The notes beneath the pieces were generated by a model. The model was not told the origin of the DNA. It made no database searches and saw nothing but the letters and a program-made list of their open reading frames with translations. 64,000 bases of DNA from assembly GCA_023954475.1 (NCBI GenBank), contig JAMLHW010000004.1:310001-374000 (forward strand), read 5' to 3'. Below, in pieces: positions 1-6,619 of this stretch. Source of the stretch: Anaerolineae bacterium. Lineage in GTDB: Bacteria; Chloroflexota; Anaerolineae; Promineifilales; Promineifilaceae. Within the stretch, counting starts at the first letter, position 1; the number at the start of each line of letters is the position of its first letter. Both the position numbers and the translations under genes were made by a program.

Positions 1-1
1 C

Positions 2-520
2 GGTATTGACGTGTTTTTGGGTGAATTGACCGTTACCGCCAATCCCGATGCCCCACGCGTAGACGGCTTGCTCGCCAATTTCCGGCAGCGGGTCGGTTTG
101 GCGGGCGCAACTGCCCGCGACGGATTTGAGCGCCGCACTGCACCGTGGGCGGAGCCGATCTATGCGGCACCCGGCGATGTGATCGATTTGACCCTGGAAT
201 GGAAAAGCCTGGCGCCGACTGAGGAGAGTTACACCATTTTTGTGCATTTGATCGATCTGGCTAATCGGCCGATTCTATCACTCGACTACACACCGCTCGG
301 CGGCGCGACGCCGACCCATCTCTGGTTTCCCAAATGGTTGCCCGGCCAGCAAATGCTCGATCCGTACCGTATGGAACTACCTGAAGACCTGGCACCGGGT
401 CAATATTTGATCGAAGTCGGTCTTTACGAAATGACCGGACGCCGGCGCCTGCTCATGTCTGATGCTAACGGCAATCACATTGGTGACCGCACTATTCTCG
501 GCAGCGTCATCGTCGAATAG
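2..520 (+). CDS. C-terminal part of an unidentified protein (cut by the window edge)
   Basis: The frame is open to the left edge, so the GTG at position 11 is probably internal and the true start lies outside the window. The visible 172 residues look like an all-beta domain with alternating hydrophobic strands (TYTIFVHLIDL-like and GQYLIEVGLYE-like segments) and end IVE-stop at 520. Domains of this style close large membrane proteins of the dolichol-phosphate mannosyltransferase type in Chloroflexota, but no catalytic part is visible here, so I assign no function. No further gene follows on this strand before 730. Confidence 0.6.
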   Translation, partial: GIDVFLGELTVTANPDAPRVDGLLANFRQRVGLAGATARDGFERRTAPWAEPIYAAPGDVIDLTLEWKSLAPTEESYTIFVHLIDLANRPILSLDYTPLGGATPTHLWFPKWLPGQQMLDPYRMELPEDLAPGQYLIEVGLYEMTGRRRLLMSDANGNHIGDRTILGSVIVE

Positions 521-634
521 ATTGCAGGCGGGTGATCCAAATTTACCATGATTTTCGTGAGAGACAGTCGGCCGAATCCAAACAATCCCGCTCTTTACAA
601 ACTCCATATGTTTATGTAATTCCTATACAAATAG

Positions 635-663
635 TTAGAACATTCGGTCTAATATGATATAAT
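635..663 (+). promoter_or_regulatory. Candidate promoter with an inverted repeat in the spacer
   Basis: A perfect -10 box TATAAT (658-663) lies 17 bp behind TTAGAA (635-640), a weak -35. An inverted repeat TTAGA-N8-TCTAA (635-639 and 648-652) fills the space between the boxes, a typical place for a repressor operator of the TetR kind. It precedes the VOC gene by about 70 bp. The -35 match is only half of consensus, so an activator or a different sigma factor is possible. Confidence 0.45.
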
Positions 664-729
664 ATTTGTACTTGGGATGGGCGCCGGAAAATTACCTTCA
701 TCATTCATTTTGAACAAGGAGAACACACG

Positions 730-1512
730 ATGCACGTAGTTAAAAAATATCCTGATGGCGTCTTCAGTTGGGTTGACCTGTCTACCCAGGACCAAGAAGG
801 AGCGAAAGCATTTTACTCTGGATTGTTCGGTTGGTCATTCCTCGATATTCCAATCAGCGACGATTCAGTGTACTCGATGGCGCAGATTGACGGTTATAAT
901 GTCGCCGGACTTGGTCAGGCAATGGATCCCAATATGCCCACCTTTTGGGCCAGCTATGTCAATCACAGCGATATTGATACGATAGCTGATCGCGCCGCAA
1001 AGGCCGGTGGCGTTGTCATGATGCCGCCGATGGACGTGATGGATTCGGGTCGCATGACGATGATTCAAGACCCGTCCGGTGCTGTCGTAGGAGTCTGGCA
1101 ACCGAAAAATCACACTGGCGCACAACTGGTCAATATGCCCAATACGCTGGTGTGGAACGAATTGCAGACCCGCGATCCCGAAGCGGCAAAAGCATTTTAT
1201 GCCGCAACGTTTGGCTGGACAGATTCGTCTGATCCCAATGGCTACGTCATGTACTCGGTTGATGAACGCATTCAGGCTGGCATGATAACCATGGATGAGT
1301 CCTGGGGTCCTGTACCGCCAAACTGGGCAGTTTATTTTATGGTGGAAGACGTGGATGCGAGTGTAGCGAAGGCGCAGAGTTTAGGTGGAACTATCATGGT
1401 TCCGCCGACGGCTGCCGGGGAAATGGGCCGGTTTGCGGCTGTGCAAGACCCACAGGGTGGTGTCTTCACTGTCATGCAATTCAATGGTCCGGTCGATACG
1501 CCGCCCGGATAA
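730..1512 (+). CDS. Two-domain VOC (glyoxalase/bleomycin-resistance superfamily) protein
   Basis: The protein has 260 residues in two similar halves, each a VOC domain. Half one runs from about residue 11 (WVDLSTQDQEGAKAFYSGLFGW) to 125 (WQPKNH). Half two runs from about 138 (WNELQTRDPEAAKAFYAATFGW) to 250. The repeated pattern of strand, FY..lFGW helix, and DPxGxxxxxxQ ending is characteristic. Members are metal-dependent lyases, dioxygenases or antibiotic-binding proteins, and the substrate cannot be read from sequence. AAGGAG at 716-721 supports the ATG at 730. The gene is monocistronic, with a promoter at 635-663 and a strong terminator at 1534. Confidence 0.88.
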   Translation: MHVVKKYPDGVFSWVDLSTQDQEGAKAFYSGLFGWSFLDIPISDDSVYSMAQIDGYNVAGLGQAMDPNMPTFWASYVNHSDIDTIADRAAKAGGVVMMPPMDVMDSGRMTMIQDPSGAVVGVWQPKNHTGAQLVNMPNTLVWNELQTRDPEAAKAFYAATFGWTDSSDPNGYVMYSVDERIQAGMITMDESWGPVPPNWAVYFMVEDVDASVAKAQSLGGTIMVPPTAAGEMGRFAAVQDPQGGVFTVMQFNGPVDTPPG

Positions 1513-1533
1513 ATCACCGTTCTATGTCATCAA

Positions 1534-1566
1534 AGCCCGACTCTCAGCAGCGAGTCGGGCTTTTTC
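1534..1566 (+). terminator. Rho-independent terminator after the VOC gene
   Basis: A perfect 10-bp stem AGCCCGACTC / GAGTCGGGCT (1534-1543 and 1552-1561) with an 8-nt loop is followed by a T run. It lies 21 bp after the VOC stop codon. The CPXCG gene converges from the other side, but the T run favours the plus strand. Confidence 0.9.
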
Positions 1567-1585
1567 GTTTCGGCCGAAAACACGC

Positions 1586-1771
1586 TCAATCATCGACTTC
1601 GGCGCGAAAATCAACAACCTCGTCATCAATCACGCGAAACGAGACGTTGACCGGATTGCAGCACACTTCACAATCCTCAACATACGCCTGTTTCGCTACA
1701 GACAAATCCAGCAACATCGAAACCGAGACACCGCAATACGGACAGTCGAAAAAATATTCTTCCTCAAACAT
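1586..1771 (-). CDS. CPXCG-motif cysteine-rich protein
   Basis: A small 61-residue acidic protein. It carries CPYCG at residues 10-14 and a second pair in the segment YVEDCEVCCNP (about 30-40), which together look like a small zinc-ribbon site. The length and the two motifs match the conserved CPXCG family, whose function is unknown. The C-terminus is rich in Asp and Glu. It is convergent with the VOC gene and lies about 70 bp upstream of the end of the SDR gene on the same strand, so it may be the last gene of that transcript. Confidence 0.88.
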   Translation of the reverse strand: MFEEEYFFDCPYCGVSVSMLLDLSVAKQAYVEDCEVCCNPVNVSFRVIDDEVVDFRAEVDD

Positions 1772-1843
1772 TGCTTAAGACCATCTCCTTGTGCTGATTG
1801 AACAAAAAGATTCGAGATAGCGTATCCGGCTCTGCCGCGACAC

Positions 1844-2716
1844 TCAATCCGGTTGAAAATAAGAATAGGTCAGCGTCATCACTGCGGCGATGTGTTCCGG
1901 GTCGCGGCTGTAACCGGATGAACTGACCATGTGCGTCGAGTCGTCGAAGTAGGCACCCGTTGTCGTGCGCACATCGGCCGAAGTTGCCAGATAAGTATAC
2001 GTCTCGGCCATCTGTTCCGGTGTGATCGCCGCTTTGCTCTTCAACGCATACAAGCGACGCTTGTATTTGGGCATATCAGGATAACGCGTATCCACGTCAA
2101 TGCGGACATTGGTCACGCGAATCGCATTCACCGTGATCGGCGTATTCTTGAGCGGATCGGCTAGCCAGTACGTGTACATGACCTGGGCTAATTTTGATTG
2201 ATAATACGCTTTTTGCACGCTGAATTTGCGCTTTACAAACTCGGGATCGTCTAGATCGATCTTCAGGAACGGGTAGACGACAAGCCCTTTCGACGAGATC
2301 GTAATGATGCGACCCTGTTCGCTGCGCTTGAGCGCATCCAGCAACAGATCAGACAGCAAAACCGGGCCGAGATGGTTGGTCGCCCAGATGCTCTCAATAC
2401 CGTCTTCCGTTATCGCACGTGTTGTGGCACGAATGTCAAAGGCGGCGGCGTTGTGGATCAATACGTCGAGCGTGTCGTACCTGGCAGTGAATTCCTTTGC
2501 GAATGCCCGAATGGATGCCTGCAACGACATATCGACGATCATGAGTTCGACCGCATCACTGCCGCTCGCTGCGCGTACGTCGTGCAATGCCGCCTCGCCG
2601 CGCTCCTGATTGCGGCACGCCATGATGACGCGAACGCCTTTTTGCGCGATTTGAATGGCCGCCGCTTTGCCGATGCCGGAATTCGCTCCCGTGATGATGC
2701 AGATTTTCTCTGTCAT
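1844..2716 (-). CDS. Short-chain dehydrogenase/reductase (SDR), retinol-dehydrogenase-like
   Basis: An NAD(P)-dependent oxidoreductase of 290 residues with a Rossmann fold. TGANSGIG (9-16) is the cofactor-binding glycine motif. HNAA (88-91) replaces the usual NNAG. Ser141/142 and Y171-x-x-x-K175 form the catalytic set. The long alpha-helical C-terminus and overall layout resemble retinol dehydrogenase or WW-domain-oxidoreductase-like SDRs. The substrate is unknown. The ATG at 2716 directly precedes the nucleotide-binding strand, which fits the family start. It is divergent from the N-formylglutamate amidohydrolase gene across a 166-bp spacer in which I see no clear promoter. Confidence 0.9.
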   Translation of the reverse strand: MTEKICIITGANSGIGKAAAIQIAQKGVRVIMACRNQERGEAALHDVRAASGSDAVELMIVDMSLQASIRAFAKEFTARYDTLDVLIHNAAAFDIRATTRAITEDGIESIWATNHLGPVLLSDLLLDALKRSEQGRIITISSKGLVVYPFLKIDLDDPEFVKRKFSVQKAYYQSKLAQVMYTYWLADPLKNTPITVNAIRVTNVRIDVDTRYPDMPKYKRRLYALKSKAAITPEQMAETYTYLATSADVRTTTGAYFDDSTHMVSSSGYSRDPEHIAAVMTLTYSYFQPD

Positions 2717-2882
2717 TACATGCTTCCCTTATCGTTCCATGTTTACTGAATCCTATTGTAGACCAGAAGGTGTAGACTGTTAAGTCAATGCGAGCGCTTG
2801 CCTGCCGCTACCATTGGCGCTACCATCCCGATGTTACCGTGTCTCATGCTGACATCACCGCCCATGCAACAGGAATCATGCC

Positions 2883-3719
2883 ATGACCGCAATCTTGCCG
2901 CTAGCCATCCTCAGCCCTCACGGTGGATTGGCAACTCCACCCGACCTCAAAGAGCGCATTGCGCTGACGCCGGAACAGATCTTCAACGAAGCGGATGCCT
3001 ACATCGATGATCTTTTCGACTTTCGCGATCGCGTTTTGTATTATGAGACATTTCCCTTCGGCCGAACCCTCATTGACGTCAACCGCCCGGCCGATGCCAC
3101 GCTGCACCACCGCAAAGGGGACGGCGTCGTCAAGACGGTGACCGGTTACGGTGATGCGGTGTATCGTCATGGAATGGAACCGGATGCGGCGTTGGAACAG
3201 GCCCTGATCAGCCGCTATTGGCAGCCGTGGCACGAACGACTGGCACAGATCGCCCGGGATGATCGCGTCAAACTGGTGCTTGACTGTCACAGCATGGCAG
3301 CCGTCGGGCCGACCACATACGACGATCCCGGCGCGTTGCGTCCGCGCGTCATGGTCGCCAATTTGGGTGATGAACAAGGCAACCTGCATCCGGAACGGGC
3401 AAGGCTGTCAGCTTCGGCCGAAATAGCGCACTTCACCGCCAAAACCCTGGGCGACAGCCTGGCCGACGTACCCGAATTAGCCGCCACAGGTGCGCTATAT
3501 GCCCTGAATCACCCGTTCTGGGGTGGCTGGGATTTGTGGCTGCACGGCACAGGAGCACAGCCGTGGCTGATGATCGAACTCAATCGTGGACTCTACATCG
3601 GCGCGCAACATGCCACTGCACCCATCGTCCCCTTGCAACCGGCGCTGCGCACGCACATGCGCGAACACCTGTGGCAGGCGATCACCGCCATCACCGATTT
3701 TGTAATTACCGGTGGATGA
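2883..3719 (+). CDS. N-formylglutamate amidohydrolase family protein
   Basis: A predicted zinc hydrolase of 278 residues that removes an N-formyl group from N-formylglutamate, or acts on a similar formylated amino acid, as in histidine breakdown. Diagnostic motifs are SPHGG (11-15), DVNRP (65-69), a central LDCHSM metal-binding motif and ELNRGLY near the C-terminus. No other histidine-degradation gene is nearby, so a role in scavenging formyl peptides is equally possible. AGGAA about 10 bp upstream supports the ATG. It is the last host-like gene before the AT-rich cassette that starts at 3747. Confidence 0.88.
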   Translation: MTAILPLAILSPHGGLATPPDLKERIALTPEQIFNEADAYIDDLFDFRDRVLYYETFPFGRTLIDVNRPADATLHHRKGDGVVKTVTGYGDAVYRHGMEPDAALEQALISRYWQPWHERLAQIARDDRVKLVLDCHSMAAVGPTTYDDPGALRPRVMVANLGDEQGNLHPERARLSASAEIAHFTAKTLGDSLADVPELAATGALYALNHPFWGGWDLWLHGTGAQPWLMIELNRGLYIGAQHATAPIVPLQPALRTHMREHLWQAITAITDFVITGG

Positions 3720-3861
3720 TAATCGAAATCGATGTTGCTGTATACTGTTAGGTGTACTCTTAGGCTTCTTTGTTAACAAGGTAAGGCAACTCTCTATTTG
3801 AAGCCAGTTATCATGACTGATGTTGGTGATCGAAAGACGCGAAGCCGAATGCTGTTAGATA

Positions 3862-3878
3862 TTCGTTCGTCAAACGAA
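3862..3878. promoter_or_regulatory. Small inverted repeat upstream of the HNH gene
   Basis: TTCGTT (3862-3867) and AACGAA (3873-3878) form a 6-bp inverted repeat with a 5-nt centre, 22 bp before the HNH start codon. It could be an operator or an RNA hairpin. I see no good sigma-70 promoter in 3755-3900. Confidence 0.3.
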
Positions 3879-3900
3879 AGGGTTTCAAAACTTATCTATT

Positions 3901-4665
3901 ATGACAAGCAAAAATTGGACACGAGAAGAATTAATCCTAGCTTTTAACCTTTACTGTAAAACACAATTTGGAAGAATTCACAATCGCAACCCAGATATTA
4001 TTGATTTGGCTAACTTGATTGGACGTACTCCTTCCGCAGTTTCTTGGAAATTGGCTAATTTTGCACGTCTTGATCCATCGCTAAAGAATCGGGGCATCTC
4101 TGGTGCAACTCATGGGAGCAAAACTGAAAAAGATGTTTGGGACGAATTCAATCAAGATTGGGAAAGTTTAAGTTTTACAAGTGAAAAATTATTAGCTCAA
4201 TTTAAGGGCAAAGCTGTTGAAGATATTTCAAACATTGATACTTCGGACTTGCCACCCGGAAGAGAAAGAGAAATGATTGTACGGGCAAGAGTAAATCAGA
4301 GTTTTTTTCGAAACTCAATTCTTGCCGCATATAATTCAAAATGTTGTATTACTGGTTTGGCGATACCAGAACTTTTGAATGCGAGCCATATTGTCCCTTG
4401 GTCTGTTGATCCTCATAACCGTGTAAATCCACGAAACGGTTTATGTCTCAATGCCATTCATGATCGGGCCTTTGACAGGGGATTATTAACCATAACCTCT
4501 AAATTTACAGTAAAATTGTCACCATCAATTAAAATACTCCAAAATGATGAGGCTATTGAAAATTTATTATTTAGGTATGAAGGTGTGCAAATCGATTTAC
4601 CAGACAAATTTGTTCCTGAATTGGGTTTTATTGAATATCACAATCAGAAGATTTTCAAGGGATAG
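3901..4665 (+). CDS. HNH endonuclease
   Basis: A predicted metal-dependent nuclease of 254 residues. The N-terminal part (about 1-60) has a helix-turn-helix-like segment (NLIGRTPSAVSWKL). The C-terminal part carries an HNH_2-type core with KCCITG, NASHIVPW, then NPRNGLCLNAIHDRAFD and RGL, giving the His, Asn and His/Asp of the beta-beta-alpha metal site. Such proteins occur as restriction enzymes or defence nucleases. It is the first gene of the cassette and is followed after 5 bp by the unknown gene, so the three genes probably form one transcript. Lys/Asn/Ile-rich composition sets it apart from the flanking genes. Confidence 0.85.
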   Translation: MTSKNWTREELILAFNLYCKTQFGRIHNRNPDIIDLANLIGRTPSAVSWKLANFARLDPSLKNRGISGATHGSKTEKDVWDEFNQDWESLSFTSEKLLAQFKGKAVEDISNIDTSDLPPGREREMIVRARVNQSFFRNSILAAYNSKCCITGLAIPELLNASHIVPWSVDPHNRVNPRNGLCLNAIHDRAFDRGLLTITSKFTVKLSPSIKILQNDEAIENLLFRYEGVQIDLPDKFVPELGFIEYHNQKIFKG

Positions 4666-4670
4666 CAATT

Positions 4671-5057
4671 TTGAATTCATTTGTGAAATTTAACTACCTG
4701 TATAGGGATGCAGGCAATTATAAATCTTGGGGAGAATTAATATTTTCAAACCCTGATGAATTAAATTTGGAGGAAGTGGACAGGCTATTGAGGCTAGCGT
4801 TTGATCAAGAAATAATATTTATTGCACACCAGATAGATGTTCCTGAATTATTTTTATATGCAAAGGATGATCTAAACGATGATGACCATTGTTTTCATGA
4901 ATACGATTCTGTTGAACTTGCTGAAGTGGCCGATTCAAGATTAGATAGTCGTTCAATAAAACAATTTCTCCAACAAGTTGAATTTGCATCAATTTCTGGT
5001 TGGAAAGCTTTTTCTCCTCTGAAAAGACTTGCGAAAATTCGAAAATATTCTAATTGA
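4671..5057 (+). CDS. Unknown conserved-looking protein of the restriction cassette
   Basis: A 128-residue protein. I recognise no catalytic domain. It begins FNYLYRDAGNYKSWGE and has an acidic middle and a block DSRSIKQFL near residue 100. This layout looks like a compact partner protein and not random sequence. A TTG start at 4671, with AAGGGA about 9 bp upstream, is preferred over a GTG at 4683. The 3' end overlaps the restriction endonuclease frame by 29 bp, so the two may be translationally coupled. It could be a specificity or immunity partner, but that is only inferred from position. Confidence 0.65.
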   Translation: MNSFVKFNYLYRDAGNYKSWGELIFSNPDELNLEEVDRLLRLAFDQEIIFIAHQIDVPELFLYAKDDLNDDDHCFHEYDSVELAEVADSRLDSRSIKQFLQQVEFASISGWKAFSPLKRLAKIRKYSN

Positions 5058-6099
5058 TCTGCACAAAATTGAAAATGAAACCGCTGTAGATACAGGTTTT
5101 GCGACTTGGTGCGATGCAAGAGAAGACCATCCCACTCGCTCCGAATATCGTTTGTATTATCCTGCCACTACTGTTTCTGAGGTCGCCGCTGAAGGCGACC
5201 TTTTGGTTATAGGCAAGTTGCCAGACAATTCCATTATAGTCATTGTTGTTCGTGCCGGAACAACTTTTGAGAATAATATTTTGTGGTTGTTTAATCTGCC
5301 GGATGAAGGAACACAAAAGCGATTTACTGTCCAAGAAATCGAAGAAGAAAACGATCCTGAACTTGACTTTGCTTCACGCATTATTCTCACAGAGTTAGGT
5401 ATCGAAATCAGTGAAACTGATGAAAATTACCTTGAGGTGATGTTGGAAAAATTCAGGGGAAAGTTTCCAACAACACGCATATTTTCTGCGTTTGCCCGTG
5501 AAACCCTTGGCGATATATCCGCAATCGATAACCCTGATAAAGCAGTAATAGCTTGGATGGATCGGGTAGAAATGCTGTTTCGTACTCTAGAAAGGCATTT
5601 TGTGAGTGAACGTATAAAAGATGGATTTGAGGATGTGGACACATTCATTAGTTATTCGTTGAGCGTTCAAAACAGACGAAAGTCTCGCGTCGGACATGCT
5701 CTTGAAAATCATCTTGAACAGGTTTTTACGGATAATTCAATTACATATTCGCGTGGAAAAGTGACAGAGTACAAAGCGAAACCCGATTTTATTTTTCCTG
5801 ATATTGAGCATTATTACAACCTGAAATTTCCAGACACACGGTTAACAATGCTTGGAGTTAAATCTACGTGTAAAGATAGGTGGAGACAAGTTTTATCAGA
5901 AGCTGCTCGTATTGAGGATAAACATTTGTTGACGTTGGAACCGGGAATCAGTGAAAATCAAACAGATGAAATGGTGGCTAATAATCTTCAACTTGTGATT
6001 CCGCAGAGTCTTCATGCAACATACAAGCCAGGCCAGCAATCGTGGCTCGTAAGTGTTCAGTCATTTTTGCAGTTGGTAGAATCAAGGCAATTAGTGTAA
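5029..6099 (+). CDS. Type II restriction endonuclease, EcoRII C-terminal family
   Basis: A 356-residue predicted DNA endonuclease. The C-terminal half (about residues 215-350) has the EcoRII-C arrangement: RKSRVGHALENHLEQVF, then KAKPDFIFP, then LTMLGVKSTCKDRWRQ, then KHLLTLEPGIS and LQLVIPQ. This forms a PD-(D/E)XK core in which the Asp of PDF and the Lys of GVK are likely active-site residues. EcoRII-type enzymes recognise CCWGG-like sites. The start is a TTG at 5029. Relatives as I remember them have another 40-50 residues before the DGFxTWYDAR-like block, so this N-terminus may be shortened. No cognate methyltransferase is encoded nearby. Confidence 0.82.
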   Translation: MRKFENILIDLHKIENETAVDTGFATWCDAREDHPTRSEYRLYYPATTVSEVAAEGDLLVIGKLPDNSIIVIVVRAGTTFENNILWLFNLPDEGTQKRFTVQEIEEENDPELDFASRIILTELGIEISETDENYLEVMLEKFRGKFPTTRIFSAFARETLGDISAIDNPDKAVIAWMDRVEMLFRTLERHFVSERIKDGFEDVDTFISYSLSVQNRRKSRVGHALENHLEQVFTDNSITYSRGKVTEYKAKPDFIFPDIEHYYNLKFPDTRLTMLGVKSTCKDRWRQVLSEAARIEDKHLLTLEPGISENQTDEMVANNLQLVIPQSLHATYKPGQQSWLVSVQSFLQLVESRQLV

Positions 6100-6107
6100 A
6101 AAGCGCA

Positions 6108-6216
6108 ACCCAACAACGCTTGTAGCCGACCTGCGAGATCGGTTTCTTTCGAAAGTTTTGGTGAATTGCCCAGGCTTTAGCCAACCACTCGCAGGTGGAT
6201 GAAGCAGGCGTTAGGT
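6108..6216 (+). other. attC-like integron recombination site
   Basis: The left outer box ACCCAAC (6108-6114, RYYYAAC) and right outer box GTTAGGT (6210-6216, GTTRRRY) pair with one mismatch. Inside, GCTT / AAGC and the 9-bp arms ACCTGCGAG (6129-6137) and CTCGCAGGT (6188-6196) pair. The left half AACAACGCTTGTAGCCGAC closely follows the left half of well-known attC sites such as that of aadA. The site is 109 nt long, within the normal attC range, and starts 9 bp after the restriction gene. Confidence 0.68.
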
Positions 6217-6231
6217 GTCCATTTGCGAGTA

Positions 6232-6267
6232 TGAGGGAAAATGTGAGGGAAAATGTGAGGGAAAATG
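6232..6267 (+). repeat. Three tandem copies of TGAGGGAAAATG
   Basis: Three perfect head-to-tail copies of the 12-mer lie at 6232-6243, 6244-6255 and 6256-6267, just outside the attC-like site and about 50 bp upstream of the pheST -35 box. They could be a binding-site array or a slippage product. Confidence 0.85.
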
Positions 6268-6316
6268 GATCACCAATTCAGTAGTGGTTATGGTTGGGGG
6301 CAGATGTCGATTTGCC

Positions 6317-6345
6317 TTGACAGCCCGGGCTGATATTGATAAGAT
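6317..6345 (+). promoter_or_regulatory. pheST promoter
   Basis: Perfect -35 TTGACA (6317-6322), a 17-bp spacer, and -10 TAAGAT (6340-6345). The expected transcription start, about 7 bp downstream, falls on or next to the leader-peptide ATG at 6352, so the leader mRNA would have essentially no 5' untranslated region. Confidence 0.8.
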
Positions 6346-6351
6346 GACGTC

Positions 6352-6438
6352 ATGATGAAACGACTGGTTTCAACGCGATTTAGCTTCTTTTTTAGCATGG
6401 TAAACGACCCGCGCCGCAGCGCAGGAGTTGCACGCTGA
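6352..6438 (+). CDS. pheST leader peptide (Phe-rich)
   Basis: A 28-residue open frame beginning MMKRLVST and containing the run RFSFFFS (codons 6376-6396), with four Phe codons in six positions. It ends TGA at 6436-6438. It lies between the pheST promoter and a strong terminator, exactly the order seen in the E. coli pheST leader. It is too short for routine gene finding. Ribosome stalling at the Phe codons when charged tRNA-Phe is scarce would be expected to alter folding of the downstream RNA. A second ATG at 6355 is an alternative start. Confidence 0.8.
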   Translation: MMKRLVSTRFSFFFSMVNDPRRSAGVAR

Positions 6439-6471
6439 CAAGAAGCAATCACGTCAGACACGAACTTCACG

Positions 6472-6500
6472 AGACGCGGCTCGCCACCGCGTCTTTTTTT
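6472..6500 (+). terminator. pheST attenuator terminator
   Basis: The 8-bp stem AGACGCGG / CCGCGTCT (6472-6479 and 6487-6494) with a 7-nt loop runs into T7. It lies 34 nt after the leader stop codon and about 120 bp before pheS, so it must act as a regulated attenuator and not as the end of a gene. CCGCG inside the leader frame (6409-6413) can pair with CGCGG (6475-6479) as a short candidate antiterminator. A second hairpin, CTGAC / GTCAG (6435-6439 and 6453-6457), spans the leader stop. Confidence 0.85.
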
Positions 6501-6518
6501 GTGTGTTGGCCACGACTG

Positions 6519-6574
6519 AGAAACCGGGTTTTTGGCAAAAACCCGGTTTCTGAGGGAAAAACTCGGTTTCTCAG
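6519..6574. repeat. Dispersed palindromic repeat, copy 1 (with an extra half-unit)
   Basis: The arms AGAAACCGGGTTTTT (6519-6533) and AAAAACCCGGTTTCT (6537-6551) are perfectly complementary around a 3-nt loop. A third, slightly changed arm follows at 6557-6574. The same arm sequence returns at 29326 and, in close variants, at 46493 and 49697. It lies between the attenuator and pheS. Confidence 0.92.
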
Positions 6575-6619
6575 ACCGGCAAGGTATACTTGAGCGGTTT
6601 TTTGATGAGGAAGTAAACA

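Larger units (their letters stand above)
3747..6216 (+). mobile_element. Integron-like gene cassette (HNH nuclease, unknown protein, EcoRII-C nuclease, attC)
   Basis: The 2.47-kb segment is bounded by two copies of GTTAGGTGT, at 3747-3755 and 6210-6218. GTTAGGT fits the integron core site GTTRRRY. An attC-like site closes the right end. The DNA inside is visibly AT-rich with different codon use, and lacks the TCGGCCGA palindrome found every few hundred bases elsewhere. All three genes point the same way, as in cassettes. No integrase gene or second attC lies in the window, so this would be a lone cassette or a secondary-site insertion. Cassettes of three genes are unusually long. Confidence 0.6.
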
